Made by a program: the position numbers and the translations under genes. A model generated the notes under the pieces. That model did not search any database and was not told where the DNA came from. It saw only the letters and a program-made list of their open reading frames with translations. Shown here in pieces: positions 16,976 through 27,095 of a stretch of DNA of 64,000 nt. The stretch's first letter is position 1. Every line of letters starts with the position of its first letter. This DNA is from Anaerocolumna sedimenticola (lineage in GTDB: Bacteria > Bacillota > Clostridia > Lachnospirales > Lachnospiraceae). The DNA lies in contig NZ_CP048000.1 in assembly GCF_009931695.1 (NCBI RefSeq), positions 2,869,501 through 2,933,500 on the forward strand, given 5' to 3'.

Positions 16976-17012
16976 TATGATTCGAGCGCCAAAAGCCAAT
17001 TTTATTTTATGG
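16976..17012 (+). repeat. Solo copy of an interspersed 37-bp repeat
   Basis: TATGATTCGAGCGCCAAAAG and the following TTTTATTTTATGG match, in reverse orientation, the right end of the inverted-repeat element at 52929-53205 (53169-53205) with only a few substitutions. A short reverse copy, CGAATCATTATAT, follows at 17016-17028. Confidence 0.65.
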
Positions 17013-17098
17013 CAACGAATCATTATATGGCATATACAATGCAGAAATATTGTTTCTAAATTACCAGAAATAATTAATATTAAACAGGAGGAAGAGGT

Positions 17099-20000
17099 AT
17101 GTTATATCCAAGAAAAACAGAAACTGAATTAAGTAAGGATCTATTTACAAATCCCACCGCCGAATACAGGGGAACCCCTTTTTGGGCGTGGAATTGTAAG
17201 ATGACAAAAGAAAGTGTGGATAAAACCATTGAAGCATTACAGGATATGGGGATGGGTGGTGGACATATCCACTGCAGAACAGGAATGAACCTTCCGTATC
17301 TGGGGAAAGACTTTATGGAGCTCGTAAAATACTCTAATAATGAATTTAAAAAGAGAGGAATGTTGACCTGGCTTTATGATGAGGACCGCTGGCCATCCGG
17401 GGCAGGTGGTGGAATTGTTACTAAGGACTTAAAGTACCGTATTCGATATCTGGTATTCTCTCCGAATAAATCAGATAAAAACGAGATAGAGAATCAAAAT
17501 TTTTCTTCCTCAGGGCAGGCTGTGAGAAGTGAAAACCGTACCTTTTTAGCACGATATGGTGTTAGGTTAGAGAAAGGATATCTGGCCGATTATAAAAGGC
17601 TGGAAGAAAATGAGGTTTTACCTAGTGGACAGGAGGAATGGTTTGCTTATTTAGAAATATCAGGTGATAATCCCTGGTTTAATAATCAGGCATATTTAAA
17701 TACTTTGGATAAGAAGGCGGTAGAACGATTTGTAGAAGTAACCCATGAAAGTTACCTTAAGGAAGTGGGGGAAGAGTTTGGAAAGACAATCCCGGCAATT
17801 TTTACAGATGAACCGCAATTTTCCCATAAAATGAAGCTTGGGTTTGCAGCCGAGAGGAAAGAGATTACCATTCCCTATACGGATGATTTTGATGATACTT
17901 TTAAGAAGGCTTATGGGACTAGTATATTAGACCAACTTCCGGAATTATTCTGGGAATTGGGAGAAGAACAATATTCTGTAGCCCGTTACCATTATCATGA
18001 TCATATCTGTGAACGTTTTGTGGATGCTTTTGCCGATACGGTCGGAGGCTGGTGTAAGAATCATGATATTCTTCTGGCAGGGCACATGATGGAAGAACCT
18101 ACGTTAGAATCCCAGACTGCCGCACTGGGTGAGGCAATGCGCTCATACCGCTCATTTACCCTGCCGGGTGTTGATATGCTTTGTGACAGAAGAGAATTAT
18201 CTACGGTTAAACAGACACAAAGTGCAGCTCACCAATATGGAAGAGACGGTGTATTAAGTGAACTATATGGTGTTACTAACTGGGATTTTGACTTCAGGGC
18301 CATAAACTTCAAGGAGACTGGCAGGCGGCACTGGGGGTAACCGTACGTGTTCACCATCTAACCTGGACCTCCATGGCGGGAGAAGCAAAGAGGGATTATC
18401 CGGCAGCCATTGGTTATCAATCCCCTGGTATCAGGAATATCCTTATGTTGAAGATTATTTCTCAAGAATTAATACGGCACTTACAAGAGGAAAATGTGAG
18501 GTAAAAGTGGGAGTGATTCACCCGATTGAATCCTACTGGCTGTATTGGGGTACGGAGGAAATGACCGGTGGAATCAGGAGAGAAATGGATGATAAATTTG
18601 AAAAATTAATCGAATGGCTCCTTTATGGCCTGATTGATTTTGATTTTATCTCAGAGTCTTTATTACCGGAATTAAATGAGGAAACATCAATTAAAAACAG
18701 CAGCTTAAAAGTAGGTGAAATGAAATATGATGTCATTGTGGTGCCTAATTGTGTGACAATCAGGGAAACTACCCTTAGCAGATTAAAAAAGTTTGTAAAG
18801 TATGGCGGCAAAGTTATATTTACAGGCGGCACGCCAAAGCTCGTAGATGCTGTTCCGTCGGAGTCACCTATGGAGTTGATGAAGAATTGCAGGAATATAG
18901 GTTTTGACCGCTATGAATTATTAAATGCCCTGGAGGAGTATAGGGACATCGATATACGAAACGAACTTGGTATCAGAACAAATAATATCATATACCAGCT
19001 TCGTAAAGATGGCGAGAATGAATGGTTATTCCTTGCCCACGTAAATAAGATGAGTAATCCTGATATTCCTAAAAAAGAAGAACTTACTATAACTATAAAA
19101 GGAACCTGGAAGGCAATTATTTATGATGCTGTTACTGGTAAAACCCGGGAATGCAAATGTGAATATAGTCGGGATAATACGATTCTGTTTCAAACAATGT
19201 TCGAACATGACAGTTTACTGTTGAAACTGGTAAAAACGGATTTAGCTGTAAACGTAACCAGGGAAGATATGAATGAAGATTATATTGAGGGTAAGGCAAG
19301 TATGGAAATTACTGTACCCTCAGAGGTTTCTATTACATTGAGTGAACCAAATGTATACCTGTTGGATCTGGCTGAATATCGGTTTGACGAGGAAAACTGG
19401 CAGCCAAGGGAAGAAATCTTAAGAATCGACAACCTGTTTCGGAAGAAACTGGGATACCCGCTTCGAATGGAAGCTTTTGCACAACCTTGGGTAGACGAAA
19501 AAGAAGAAGGATATGAACACAAATTGTCTCTAAGATTTGAGGTGTTTTCGGATGTTGCAATCCAAACAGCTAAACTTGCATTAGAAAATCCGGAAATAAC
19601 AAACGTATCTGTAAATGGAATAAAAGCAGAGAAAACGATTGACGGCTGGTATACCGACCGTGACATCAAGACAATTATATTACCGGAGCTTTTTGCCGGC
19701 AGAAATGAAATTATAGTCGAGATACTTTATAATTCCAGAACCAATATTGAAGCAATGTATCTGCTTGGTGACTTTGGTGTTAAAGTATCCGGAAGCAACC
19801 AAAAGATTATTTCCCCGATGAATAAGATAGGATTTGGAGATATCACAAGTCAGGGATTACCTTTTTATGGCGGAAATATTACATATAACCTTGAGATAGA
19901 AACAATGGAAGGAGATCTTACAATACAGGTTTCCCAGTTCCGTAATCCGGTTATTAAAGTACTTCTGGATGGTGAAGAAAAAGGATATATTGCCTATTCA

Positions 20001-20231
20001 CCTTATATATTGCAAATGAAAGACGTAAAAGAAGGAGTACATAAATTACAAATAGTTACATATGGAAACCGTGTAAATACTTTTGGAACAATTCATAACT
20101 GCAATAAGACAGAAAGCTGGATTGGGCCGAATGCATGGAGGACAACGGGAACTAGCTGGGCGTATGAATATCAGCTAAAACCAACTGGGATTCTTATTTC
20201 ACCTCAAATAAGACTTAGGAAACATATTTAA
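17099..20231 (+). pseudogene. GH106-like (alpha-L-rhamnosidase-type) hydrolase, two frameshifts
   Basis: Restoring two single bases gives a protein of about 1,044 residues. The N-terminal part has GTPFWAWNCK, GGGHIHCRTGMNLPYL and TWLYDEDRWPSGAGGG, all typical of the GH106-related family. Residues to 413 are in frame. The reading then shifts at the G run 18313-18314 (AAGGAGAC for an expected AAGGGAGAC) and again at the C run 18422-18425; the bridging stretch still encodes LGVTVRVHHLTWTS. Both events are 1-nt deletions in homopolymers, so they may be sequencing errors. No signal peptide. AGGAGGAAGAG precedes the start. Confidence 0.75.
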
Positions 20232-20358
20232 CGAAAGAAGTATTGGTAGTTAAAGAAACCATAAAAGTTTTTTAGAATGAAAAACAAACGATAAAAGGTC
20301 TCTGCAGGGAAAAAGCAAATCACAATAAAACCTCTCTCAATAAAATGCTGAATTTTAC

Positions 20359-21418
20359 ATGTGGGATAGCTGGATGCTCCATGTTATAAACAGCAAAATG
20401 ATGATAAACTTGATTTATCAAAAAAGGGAGGATTTAAAAGATGGGGATAATATTATAAAAACCCGTTTAGCTTCCGGGAAAATGTCAGATATTTGTATTT
20501 ATAATTCCGGTTCTATGTTCTCCGCATTAAATCCTACGGAATATTTTACGGATATTTCGGGTGATGAAGCAGTTTCACGTCTGGACGATACCTATAAAAG
20601 CACTGTAACGGTAAATGGGGGCGTCTACGGCGTACCATTTTCATCCGCACAGGCCGGAGCAATTCTCTACTATAAACCGGATTATGAAGAACTCGATTTA
20701 AATGTGCCGAAAACGTGGGATGAATTTTTAGCTAACTGTGATACTTTACAAAAAGCCGGCAAGACAGCTTTAATTGGTACGTTTGGGGACAGTTGGACCT
20801 CACAGCTTATATTCCTAGGTGATAATTTTAACATTTTGGCGGCTGAACCTGATTTTCCAGCTGAATTTGAGGCCGGTGAAGCAAAATATGCAACTACAAA
20901 AGCTGGTTTAGAGAGCTTCCAGAAGATGGCGGATGTTCAAAAGTATTATAATGAGGATTATTTGGCAGCAACCTATGATGACGGCGTTGATATGCTGGCT
21001 AATGGAGAGGGCAGCCAGTGGGTTATGCTTACACAAAGTTTAAGCAGTATGTACACCTTATATCCGGATAAGGTTAAAGATATCGGAGTATTTGCTATTC
21101 CTGGAGATGATGCCAACAATAACGGACTTACCGTATGGATGCCGACATCTTTATATGTGAATAACAGCTCTAAAAATAAGGATGCAGCTTTAGCTTTTAT
21201 TAACTTTTATACAACGGATGAAGCATTGGATGCATATACATCGGCAGTACTTCCCGATGGTCCATACCTGATCAAAGGATACAATCTGCCGGATAATGCT
21301 TATGATGCAGTAAAAACGGATATGCAGGCATATTTCGATAAAGGAAATACTCAGGTTGCATTAGAGTTCTTAACTTCCGTAAAAGGAGCAAACTGCCCGG
21401 CTATCGCCGGCGATGAAT
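20359..21418 (+). pseudogene. Sugar ABC transporter solute-binding protein, N- and C-terminally broken
   Basis: The central part is a clear family-1 extracellular sugar-binding protein: TRLASGKMSDICIYNSG, YKPDYEELDLNVPKTWDEF, then DIGVFAIPGDDANNNG and YLIKGYNLPDNAYDA. The lipoprotein signal peptide and the first strands are missing, and the start region (20359-20440) is scrambled. The C-terminus stops after CPAIAGDEF, where the sequence passes into a permease fragment in another frame. This is a rearranged remnant that cannot be exported. Confidence 0.8.
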
Positions 21419-21649
21419 TCCGTCATCATTCTTTTATTAATAGGAGGACTTCGAAGCTTTGACCTAATATGGGTTATGACCGGAGGAGGTCCGGGATTCG
21501 CAACAGACGTTTTATCCTCTGTTATTTATAAACAATATGCTTCCGGATTTTATGGACTTTCAACTGCAGGTAATATTATTATGTTTATCCTGATTGGGGT
21601 AATTGCATATCCTTTGCAGAGATTTTTACTAAGCAGAGAGGAGGTGTAA
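21413..21649 (+). pseudogene. C-terminal fragment of a MalF/UgpA-type sugar permease
   Basis: About 78 residues including LRSFDLIWVMTGGGPG, the distinctive end of the last periplasmic part of first-permease subunits of sugar ABC transporters, and a final transmembrane helix ending PLQRFLLSREEV. It is joined to the binding-protein remnant at about 21413-21425, so an internal deletion removed the end of one gene and about two thirds of the next. No second permease follows. Confidence 0.8.
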
Positions 21650-21717
21650 AATTAAAAGCGTAGGAAAAGAAAGTCTAAAAAGTTCTGATATTGAAACCAA
21701 TATATAAGTTAGTATTT

Positions 21718-22614
21718 TTAAAGGGTTTGGTTTTTTAGGCTTTTCCTATAATCCCGTGGGGAAAAGCCGGTTATCTTGCGAAAGGTTTCAGCAAAATAAC
21801 TTGCTCCATAAAAACCACATTCCTGTGCAATTTCACTGACTGAGAGGGAGTTGTCTGCCAGTAATTCGATACTTTTATGAATACGGTAGCTGGTGATAAA
21901 CTCCATTGGAGTCTGATTCATGTTTTCACGAAAGAGATTACAACATTTGGTACGGGACATGATTCCCGCAGCTGCAATATCATCCAGTGAAATCTTTTCA
22001 GCATAATGGCCGTATATATATTCTATCATACTTTTCATAGATGCTACGGATACGGACATGTTGGTACGGGTTCCGTTAACTGCGACGGTGTTTTCGTAGA
22101 GAAGCAGCCAGAAATTAGGCAGCATACTCTGTAAGCGCATTTCATATCCGTTTTCCTTTTGGCGGCAGACAGAGAGAATATCTTTTGACAGTTCGCGGTT
22201 TTTAGTGCACCATATGGCCGAGTTATCCAACACAATGGCATCATTCTGCGAATCTCTAAGAAGGGGTTCGACATATTTATTATGAATAATACGGTTTGAA
22301 GTCAGTAAAGAGGGATGAAATAACAGTACATCAAAGATACATTCTGATCTTTTTACAGGTATTGCATAATGCAGGCGATCCGTATTTACTATAATTCCGG
22401 AATCTTTTTCTAATCGGTACGTATTCCCTTCAACATAATAATCCATACTGCCGTCATGGATAAGAATGATTTCGATTTCATTATGCCAGTGGCAGGTTCC
22501 GGTCATACCCGGAAATTGGGATAATGCATATACGGCAGACTTTATGGGAAGCCCATTATCATCCGTATAGATTACATTTTCTTTCAAATTACTTCTAATA
22601 TAATTATCTGACAT
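21718..22614 (-). CDS. AraC-family transcriptional regulator
   Basis: 298 residues. Cupin sensor with CHWHNEIEIILIHDGSMDYY and HYAIPV; C-terminal helix-turn-helix pair from ISLDDIAAAG through CGFYGASYFAETFRKITGFSP. It lies behind the decayed sugar locus on the opposite strand and divergent from the MFS gene at 22783, with 168 bp between them. It may control either; the MFS transporter is the intact candidate. Confidence 0.9.
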   Translation of the reverse strand: MSDNYIRSNLKENVIYTDDNGLPIKSAVYALSQFPGMTGTCHWHNEIEIILIHDGSMDYYVEGNTYRLEKDSGIIVNTDRLHYAIPVKRSECIFDVLLFHPSLLTSNRIIHNKYVEPLLRDSQNDAIVLDNSAIWCTKNRELSKDILSVCRQKENGYEMRLQSMLPNFWLLLYENTVAVNGTRTNMSVSVASMKSMIEYIYGHYAEKISLDDIAAAGIMSRTKCCNLFRENMNQTPMEFITSYRIHKSIELLADNSLSVSEIAQECGFYGASYFAETFRKITGFSPRDYRKSLKNQTL

Positions 22615-22782
22615 GTTAATATCTCCCGTTTTTAATCTATAATGTTGTTATTATTTTATAAATTCCTGAAAGATTGTTATTATATTTAAGCACAAATTGA
22701 TAGAATCGTCAAGAAACATGTACTATAATTATAGCTACGCGGCTTATTTCATAACAGAAAACAAAAGAAAGATGAATGATTT

Positions 22783-23958
22783 ATGAAAACTATGACAAAA
22801 AAGCAACTTGCTATCCGATTTGGAATTATTGAAGCAGTATACTGGTCTATTTTTGCAACATTTGCGGCATATATAACTGCCTTTGGGTTATCACGGGGTT
22901 ATGCACAAAGTACAGTTAGTATCATGGTTTCTATTTATATGACAGGTGCTTTTACAGGTCAGTTTGTTTTGGGAAGTGTCTGTGACAAACTCCGAACGAA
23001 TAAGAAGGTTTTTCTTTTTGGTCTTAGCATGGCTTGTTTCCTTCAGTTGGGAATGTACTTTTTTAAGAATCCCATCTTGTTTTCCGTTTTATATGGTTTA
23101 TTTGGATTTATGCTTGGTCCTATGGGTTCCATCCTGGAGACCTGGATGCTAAAGTGTATTAATTATGACGGAGTGCTTTATGGAAAATCGAGGAGTGCTG
23201 GAAGTGCCGGGTATGCTGTTGTCATATTGATTATGGGTACGTTGATTGGTAAGTTTGGATTTTTCCTGATGCCAATCTGCTCAACAGTTTTTATAATCAT
23301 TACATTTATTATTTCTTTGTTAACACAGGATTCGCCGGTGGAGGAGAGTGTTAAGACTTCCATTTCAATGAAAGACATTATGTCAATCATGCGAATTCCC
23401 ATATATCTTCTGATTATAGTTATGATGTTTTTTATAGGGCTGGCGATTGCCCCGATCAATAATCTAAAAATAATGGTTTTAAAATCAGTAGGCGGTGATG
23501 TGGCAATCCAGGGGATAGATTCTTTCATTGGATGTATATCACAATTTACGCTTTTCTTCTTTTCGGGAGCTTTTGCTGCAATACCTGCAAAAAAGAGATT
23601 ATTTGGATGTTCGATTATGATTTTTCTTGCCATTGTTATTAATCTCATAGCAACGGCACCATGGATGGTTATAACCGGATCGGTAATTTTATTCGGATCA
23701 TATAGCCTCCTGATTCCGGCGGCTCGTGAGGTTGTAAGAGTACATATAGAGTATAAATATCAGACTACGGCAAATGGATTGGTAGATGCTTTTTATGGTT
23801 CCCTGGCTGGGACAATTTCACTGTTGTATGCAGGTACGCTGGCAGATACGGTAAGTGTAAAGTTTATGGTATTTGTCTCTATGCTGATTGCTTTTATACC
23901 AATCAGTATTATATCCGGTGTGATAATACGTGGAAGAAAAAATAAAAATATTATATAA
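22783..23958 (+). CDS. MFS transporter (LacY-like MFS_1 type)
   Basis: 391 residues with about twelve hydrophobic segments and the loop 2-3 motif GSVCDKLRTNKKVF, a version of the MFS GxxxDRxGRR signature. The C-terminal half includes NGLVDAFYGSLAG. Related proteins in gut clostridia import sugars or nucleosides by proton symport; the substrate is not readable. Translation would start at ATG 22783 after AAAGAAAGATGAAT. Divergent from an AraC regulator. An IS1182 remnant lies 35 bp beyond the stop. Confidence 0.85.
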   Translation: MKTMTKKQLAIRFGIIEAVYWSIFATFAAYITAFGLSRGYAQSTVSIMVSIYMTGAFTGQFVLGSVCDKLRTNKKVFLFGLSMACFLQLGMYFFKNPILFSVLYGLFGFMLGPMGSILETWMLKCINYDGVLYGKSRSAGSAGYAVVILIMGTLIGKFGFFLMPICSTVFIIITFIISLLTQDSPVEESVKTSISMKDIMSIMRIPIYLLIIVMMFFIGLAIAPINNLKIMVLKSVGGDVAIQGIDSFIGCISQFTLFFFSGAFAAIPAKKRLFGCSIMIFLAIVINLIATAPWMVITGSVILFGSYSLLIPAAREVVRVHIEYKYQTTANGLVDAFYGSLAGTISLLYAGTLADTVSVKFMVFVSMLIAFIPISIISGVIIRGRKNKNII

Positions 23959-23992
23959 AATTAGGATTAAAATGATTTAATATATTAATTTC

Positions 23993-24483
23993 AGGGGCTG
24001 TCGCTTTGACGATTGAAAAATCGTGAGGCGGCAGCTTCCTTTTTGTCTAAAAATACTTTTTTTCATCTATTTCATCTTGAGTTGAGTTGTGTTTGTTAAA
24101 AATAAAGTATCTTAATAAATCTAAATGTAGAACTTCAAAATATTATTTAGACAACTTAAAATTTAAGCACTTTTTACTGGAAATAAATGCATTTCAGTCT
24201 TTACATTTTAATCTTCTTATGTAGTTTGTTTATGTTTCTTACCATCGCTAGAAGTGTACTTTCTGCCAGAACATTTGATGTGCCTTTACTCAGATATCGT
24301 CTAAATTCCATGTCCTGTTTGAAATCTCCAAAGGAACCTTCTGCATCTCTAACCGAAGAAACACGCTTTGCGAGTTTCTTCGGTTCGCGTACGCGTTCGA
24401 ATTATTGCAAGCAAGCTTGTTAATTCTCACTTTGCTTTCGCGGAAATGAAAAAGGGCACCGCATTTAGTGCGGCAGCCCCATT
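23993..24483 (-). mobile_element. IS1182-family insertion sequence remnant
   Basis: The minus strand at about 24365-24207 encodes the C-terminal end of an IS1182-type transposase: RDAEGSFGDFKQDMEFRRYL and then TLLAMVRNINKLHKKIKM before a stop. The rest of the transposase is gone. The outer edges, AGGGGCTGTCGC on the left (23993) and GTGCGGCAGCCCC on the right (about 24481), are near inverted repeats. The left 145 bp recur at 30485, and the right 35 bp recur at 47806. No plus-strand gene is present in this gap. Confidence 0.75.
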
Positions 24484-24542
24484 TCTATATTAGATAACAT
24501 GAAAGAAATTTAGAGCTAATTAAATGAATTTATATAAAAAAA

Positions 24543-24596
24543 TTGACAAGAGATACCAAATTTTGTATAATTGAACATGTTCAATAATTGTTCAAT
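24543..24596 (+). promoter_or_regulatory. Consensus promoter with TetR operator
   Basis: TTGACA (24543-24548), 17-nt spacer, TATAAT (24566-24571). The perfect 14-bp palindrome TTGAACATGTTCAA (24571-24584) overlaps the end of the -10 box, and a further half site TTGTTCAA follows at 24589. This is a textbook repressor-over-start arrangement for the TetR gene that follows. Confidence 0.85.
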
Positions 24597-24617
24597 TATA
24601 TAAAAAGGATGGTGCAA

Positions 24618-25181
24618 ATGGGTTTAAAGAAAAAGGAAACAAAGAAAAAAATAATGGAAGCTACCATGCACCTTCTTAATTCTAATGAAAATCCGGATGA
24701 TATTACTGTTCGAAAAATAGCAGAATCTGCGGGAATTGGAATTGGGCTCATTAATTATTACTATGAATCGAGAGATAAACTGATTAAAGAAGCTGTATCT
24801 ATTAAGATGGAGTCCATAGCGGAAGTGATGGAAAAACTGGGTGGTGATTTGAGCGATCCGGTTAAATATATAAAAGAAATGCTTATTTCCATGTCTGATC
24901 TGGCAATGAAAAACAGCAGACTTAATAAATTCTCTATCGAGTATGACTTATTAAAAGGTAATTTTAACATATGTCTTTATCTGATTCCGGCATTAAGTAA
25001 AGTATATAATACAAGTAAATCAGATACGGAATTACGTGTGATTGCATTTCAATTAATAGTTACGATGCAAAGTATCTATTTAAGACAGGAAGCCTTTCAC
25101 ATGCTGACGGGTATAAATATTGAAATAAAAGAAGAAAGAGATAAACTGATAACTTCAATTGTGGATAATCTGATAAGGTAA
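24618..25181 (+). CDS. TetR-family transcriptional regulator
   Basis: 187 residues. The N-terminal helix-turn-helix reads KKIMEATMHLLN, then ITVRKIAESAGIGIGLINYY. The helical ligand domain follows with no close match I recognise. ATG 24618 lies 8 nt after AAAGGATGG; upstream in-frame TTG codons at the operator are not plausible starts. It probably represses itself and the flavodoxin-like gene behind it through the palindrome at 24571. Confidence 0.9.
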   Translation: MGLKKKETKKKIMEATMHLLNSNENPDDITVRKIAESAGIGIGLINYYYESRDKLIKEAVSIKMESIAEVMEKLGGDLSDPVKYIKEMLISMSDLAMKNSRLNKFSIEYDLLKGNFNICLYLIPALSKVYNTSKSDTELRVIAFQLIVTMQSIYLRQEAFHMLTGINIEIKEERDKLITSIVDNLIR

Positions 25182-25196
25182 AGCGGAGGAAAGAAA

Positions 25197-25235
25197 ATGA
25201 AAAATGTTCGGGAGAGAAGGAGGTTTGTACTTTGA
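25197..25235 (+). CDS. 12-codon mini-ORF overlapping the next start
   Basis: ATG after GCGGAGGA, 12 codons rich in Arg (REQRRR-like: VRERRR), ending in a TGA that overlaps the TTG start at 25232. The ribosome-binding site of the reductase gene lies inside it. It may couple translation of the TTG-initiated gene. Could also be chance. Confidence 0.35.
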   Translation: MKNVRERRRFVL

Positions 25236-25996
25236 ATATCCTTGCAGTAATCGGTAGTCCTAAAGTGGATGGAAATACGTATAAGACGGTTTGCCAGATA
25301 GAAAAAGAATTGTATAAAAAAAATGAAGAAATCGAATTTGAATATGTTCAACTAAGCCGTACAAAGCTTGAACTGTGCAGGGGGTGTTATTTATGCATCG
25401 AGAAAGGAGAAGATAAGTGTCCGTTAAAAGATGCCAGAGAAAGCCTGGAAAGAAAGATGAAGCAAGCGGATGCAGTAATATTTGCATCACCGGTATATAC
25501 ATACAACGTATCCTGGATAATGAAGAATTTTCTTGACCGATTTGCTTACCGCTGCCACCGGCCGGAATTTCATGGGAAGAAAGCGATGGTAGTTATAACA
25601 ACAGGAGCAGTCGGACTGGGGTTTGTAGCTAATATTTTATCATTTATGTTAGGTTCAATGGGATTTATAATCTGTGCAAAAGCAGGAATAACCTTTGCCC
25701 CGCCTCATGAAAAAGATGAGAAGAAGCTGCAAATAGAAACGGGTAAATTAATAAGAAAAACAGAGGTATTTTACAAAAAAATAATTAACCCAAACCCTGT
25801 AAAACCATCACTGGTAAAACTTTTGACATTTAGAATGCAACAAAAAGTATTTTCAAAAGCACCGCAAAACTTAGCTGATTTTAACTACTGGAAAGAAAAA
25901 GGCTGGCTTGAGAAATCTGAGAATTATTATTATAAAGTACAAGCAGGAATACTAAATAAGCTAATTGTATCTATTATTTCTGGCTTAATAGCATAA
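25232..25996 (+). CDS. Flavodoxin-like FMN reductase (NADPH-dependent family)
   Basis: 254 residues. FMN-binding loop GSPKVDGNT at the start, a Cys-rich segment LCRGCYLCIEKGEDKCP, then SPVYTYNVSWIMKNFLDRF, typical of iron-sulfur-flavoprotein-like reductases that handle quinones or nitro compounds. The extended C-terminus (about 190-254) is helical and may contact a membrane or partner. Starts at TTG 25232, supported by GAAGGAGGT. Same transcript as the TetR gene, suggesting an inducible detoxifying reductase. Confidence 0.83.
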   Translation: MNILAVIGSPKVDGNTYKTVCQIEKELYKKNEEIEFEYVQLSRTKLELCRGCYLCIEKGEDKCPLKDARESLERKMKQADAVIFASPVYTYNVSWIMKNFLDRFAYRCHRPEFHGKKAMVVITTGAVGLGFVANILSFMLGSMGFIICAKAGITFAPPHEKDEKKLQIETGKLIRKTEVFYKKIINPNPVKPSLVKLLTFRMQQKVFSKAPQNLADFNYWKEKGWLEKSENYYYKVQAGILNKLIVSIISGLIA

Positions 25997-26001
25997 ATGC
26001 T

Positions 26002-26196
26002 AATGAGCATCTATTCGGTACCGGCAAACCAATGAAAGCTATCAGCGCAGGAAAATCACAGGAGAAGCTTGTCGGCATATTAAGAACAAGAATCGGGCGA
26101 AAGGTACTTAATGGCATGATAAAAAATCATGCCCTGTCAGCACTTAATTCTGGAGTAACGACTATAAGGGCATTGGGTGACTTGAATACGATTTAA
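26002..26196 (+). pseudogene. N-terminal fragment of an amidohydrolase
   Basis: About 65 codons without a start read NEHLFGTGKPMKAI, then GRKVLNGMIKNHALSALNSG and VTTIRALGDL. This matches the start of the metal-dependent amidohydrolase barrel after the HxH metal site (here degenerate NANEH). Nothing of the remaining 300 residues is present. A decayed gene between the reductase and the DeoR gene. Confidence 0.65.
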
Positions 26197-26225
26197 GAAA
26201 AAAGGTGATTCGGGAGGTGATGGAG

Positions 26226-26972
26226 TTGTTAAAAGAGGAGAGGCAGCAGTACATATTAAATGAGCTCTATAAATATGGAAGGGTTGTTGTTAATGATCTT
26301 TCTAAACAGTTTGAAATATCCAAGGATACGATTCGAAGGGACCTAAGTGAACTAGAGAGCCAGGGAGTTTTAAAACGTGTATTTGGAGGAGCCATTCCTT
26401 ATAAGGTACCTGTTCCGGGCATTGACACCCGGAATCACATCCGGAAAAATGAAAAGTATATCATTGCCAAAAAAGCACTTGAATTAATCAAAAAAGATAG
26501 TATGATTGCAATCGATGGAGGAAGCACGAATCTCATTTTGGCATCGCTTCTGCCCCTTTCCATTTCACTTCGAGTGGTAACTAACAGTTTCCCGGTAGCT
26601 GATGAACTTAGGAAAAGGCCGAATATTGAGGTTATTTTTATTGGGGGAAGATGTGATAAAGGGTCGCAGACAACCGTTGGAGATTTGGCTGTCAAACAAT
26701 TGCTGAACTTTCATTTTGACCAATGTTATATCGGAGTATATGCGGTGGATTCGAAAAACGGTATCAGCGTTCCGGCACCCTATGAAGCTGAGGCTGGAGT
26801 GAAACAGTTGTTAATCGAAAACAGTGATGAAGTAATTGCTATGTGCGCAGTGGATAAACTGGAAAAAACAGCAAATTACAGAATTTGTTCCATTAATGAA
26901 ATCAGTAAGATAATTTGTGAGAATCCGGTTAATGAAAAACTAAACAGGAAATACAAAAATAAAATCATCTAA
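26226..26972 (+). CDS. DeoR-family transcriptional regulator
   Basis: 248 residues. N-terminal winged helix: LKEERQQYILNELYKYGRV and then FEISKDTIRRDLSELESQG. The C-terminal DeoR sugar-phosphate sensor domain contains DGGSTN and FIGGRCDKGSQTTVGDLA. The likely start is TTG 26226, 8 nt after GGGAGG; upstream in-frame GTG and ATG codons overlap that site. Members respond to sugar phosphates. Ends in a terminator, so the sugar-metabolism operon at 27096 is a separate transcript that it may control. Confidence 0.87.
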   Translation: MLKEERQQYILNELYKYGRVVVNDLSKQFEISKDTIRRDLSELESQGVLKRVFGGAIPYKVPVPGIDTRNHIRKNEKYIIAKKALELIKKDSMIAIDGGSTNLILASLLPLSISLRVVTNSFPVADELRKRPNIEVIFIGGRCDKGSQTTVGDLAVKQLLNFHFDQCYIGVYAVDSKNGISVPAPYEAEAGVKQLLIENSDEVIAMCAVDKLEKTANYRICSINEISKIICENPVNEKLNRKYKNKII

Positions 26973-26999
26973 GCACGCATTTTATATGCGTGCTTTATT
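26971..26999 (+). terminator. Rho-independent terminator after the DeoR gene
   Basis: AAGCACGCAT and ATGCGTGCTT form a perfect 10-bp stem with a 5-nt loop, followed by TATTT. It starts within the stop codon. Confidence 0.85.
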
Positions 27000-27095
27000 T
27001 GGCTTTTCATTTAAACATGCAAAATACAGCATAATATTGTGGTTAATTTAATACGTACAAATGCTAAAATGGTTTCAAAAGGTGAGGTGACCATT

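Noticed and set aside
24187-24423. Plus-strand ORF of 78 codons in the IS remnant
   Set aside because: It is the antisense of the IS1182 transposase C-terminus, which gives a much better protein match, and it lacks a ribosome site.
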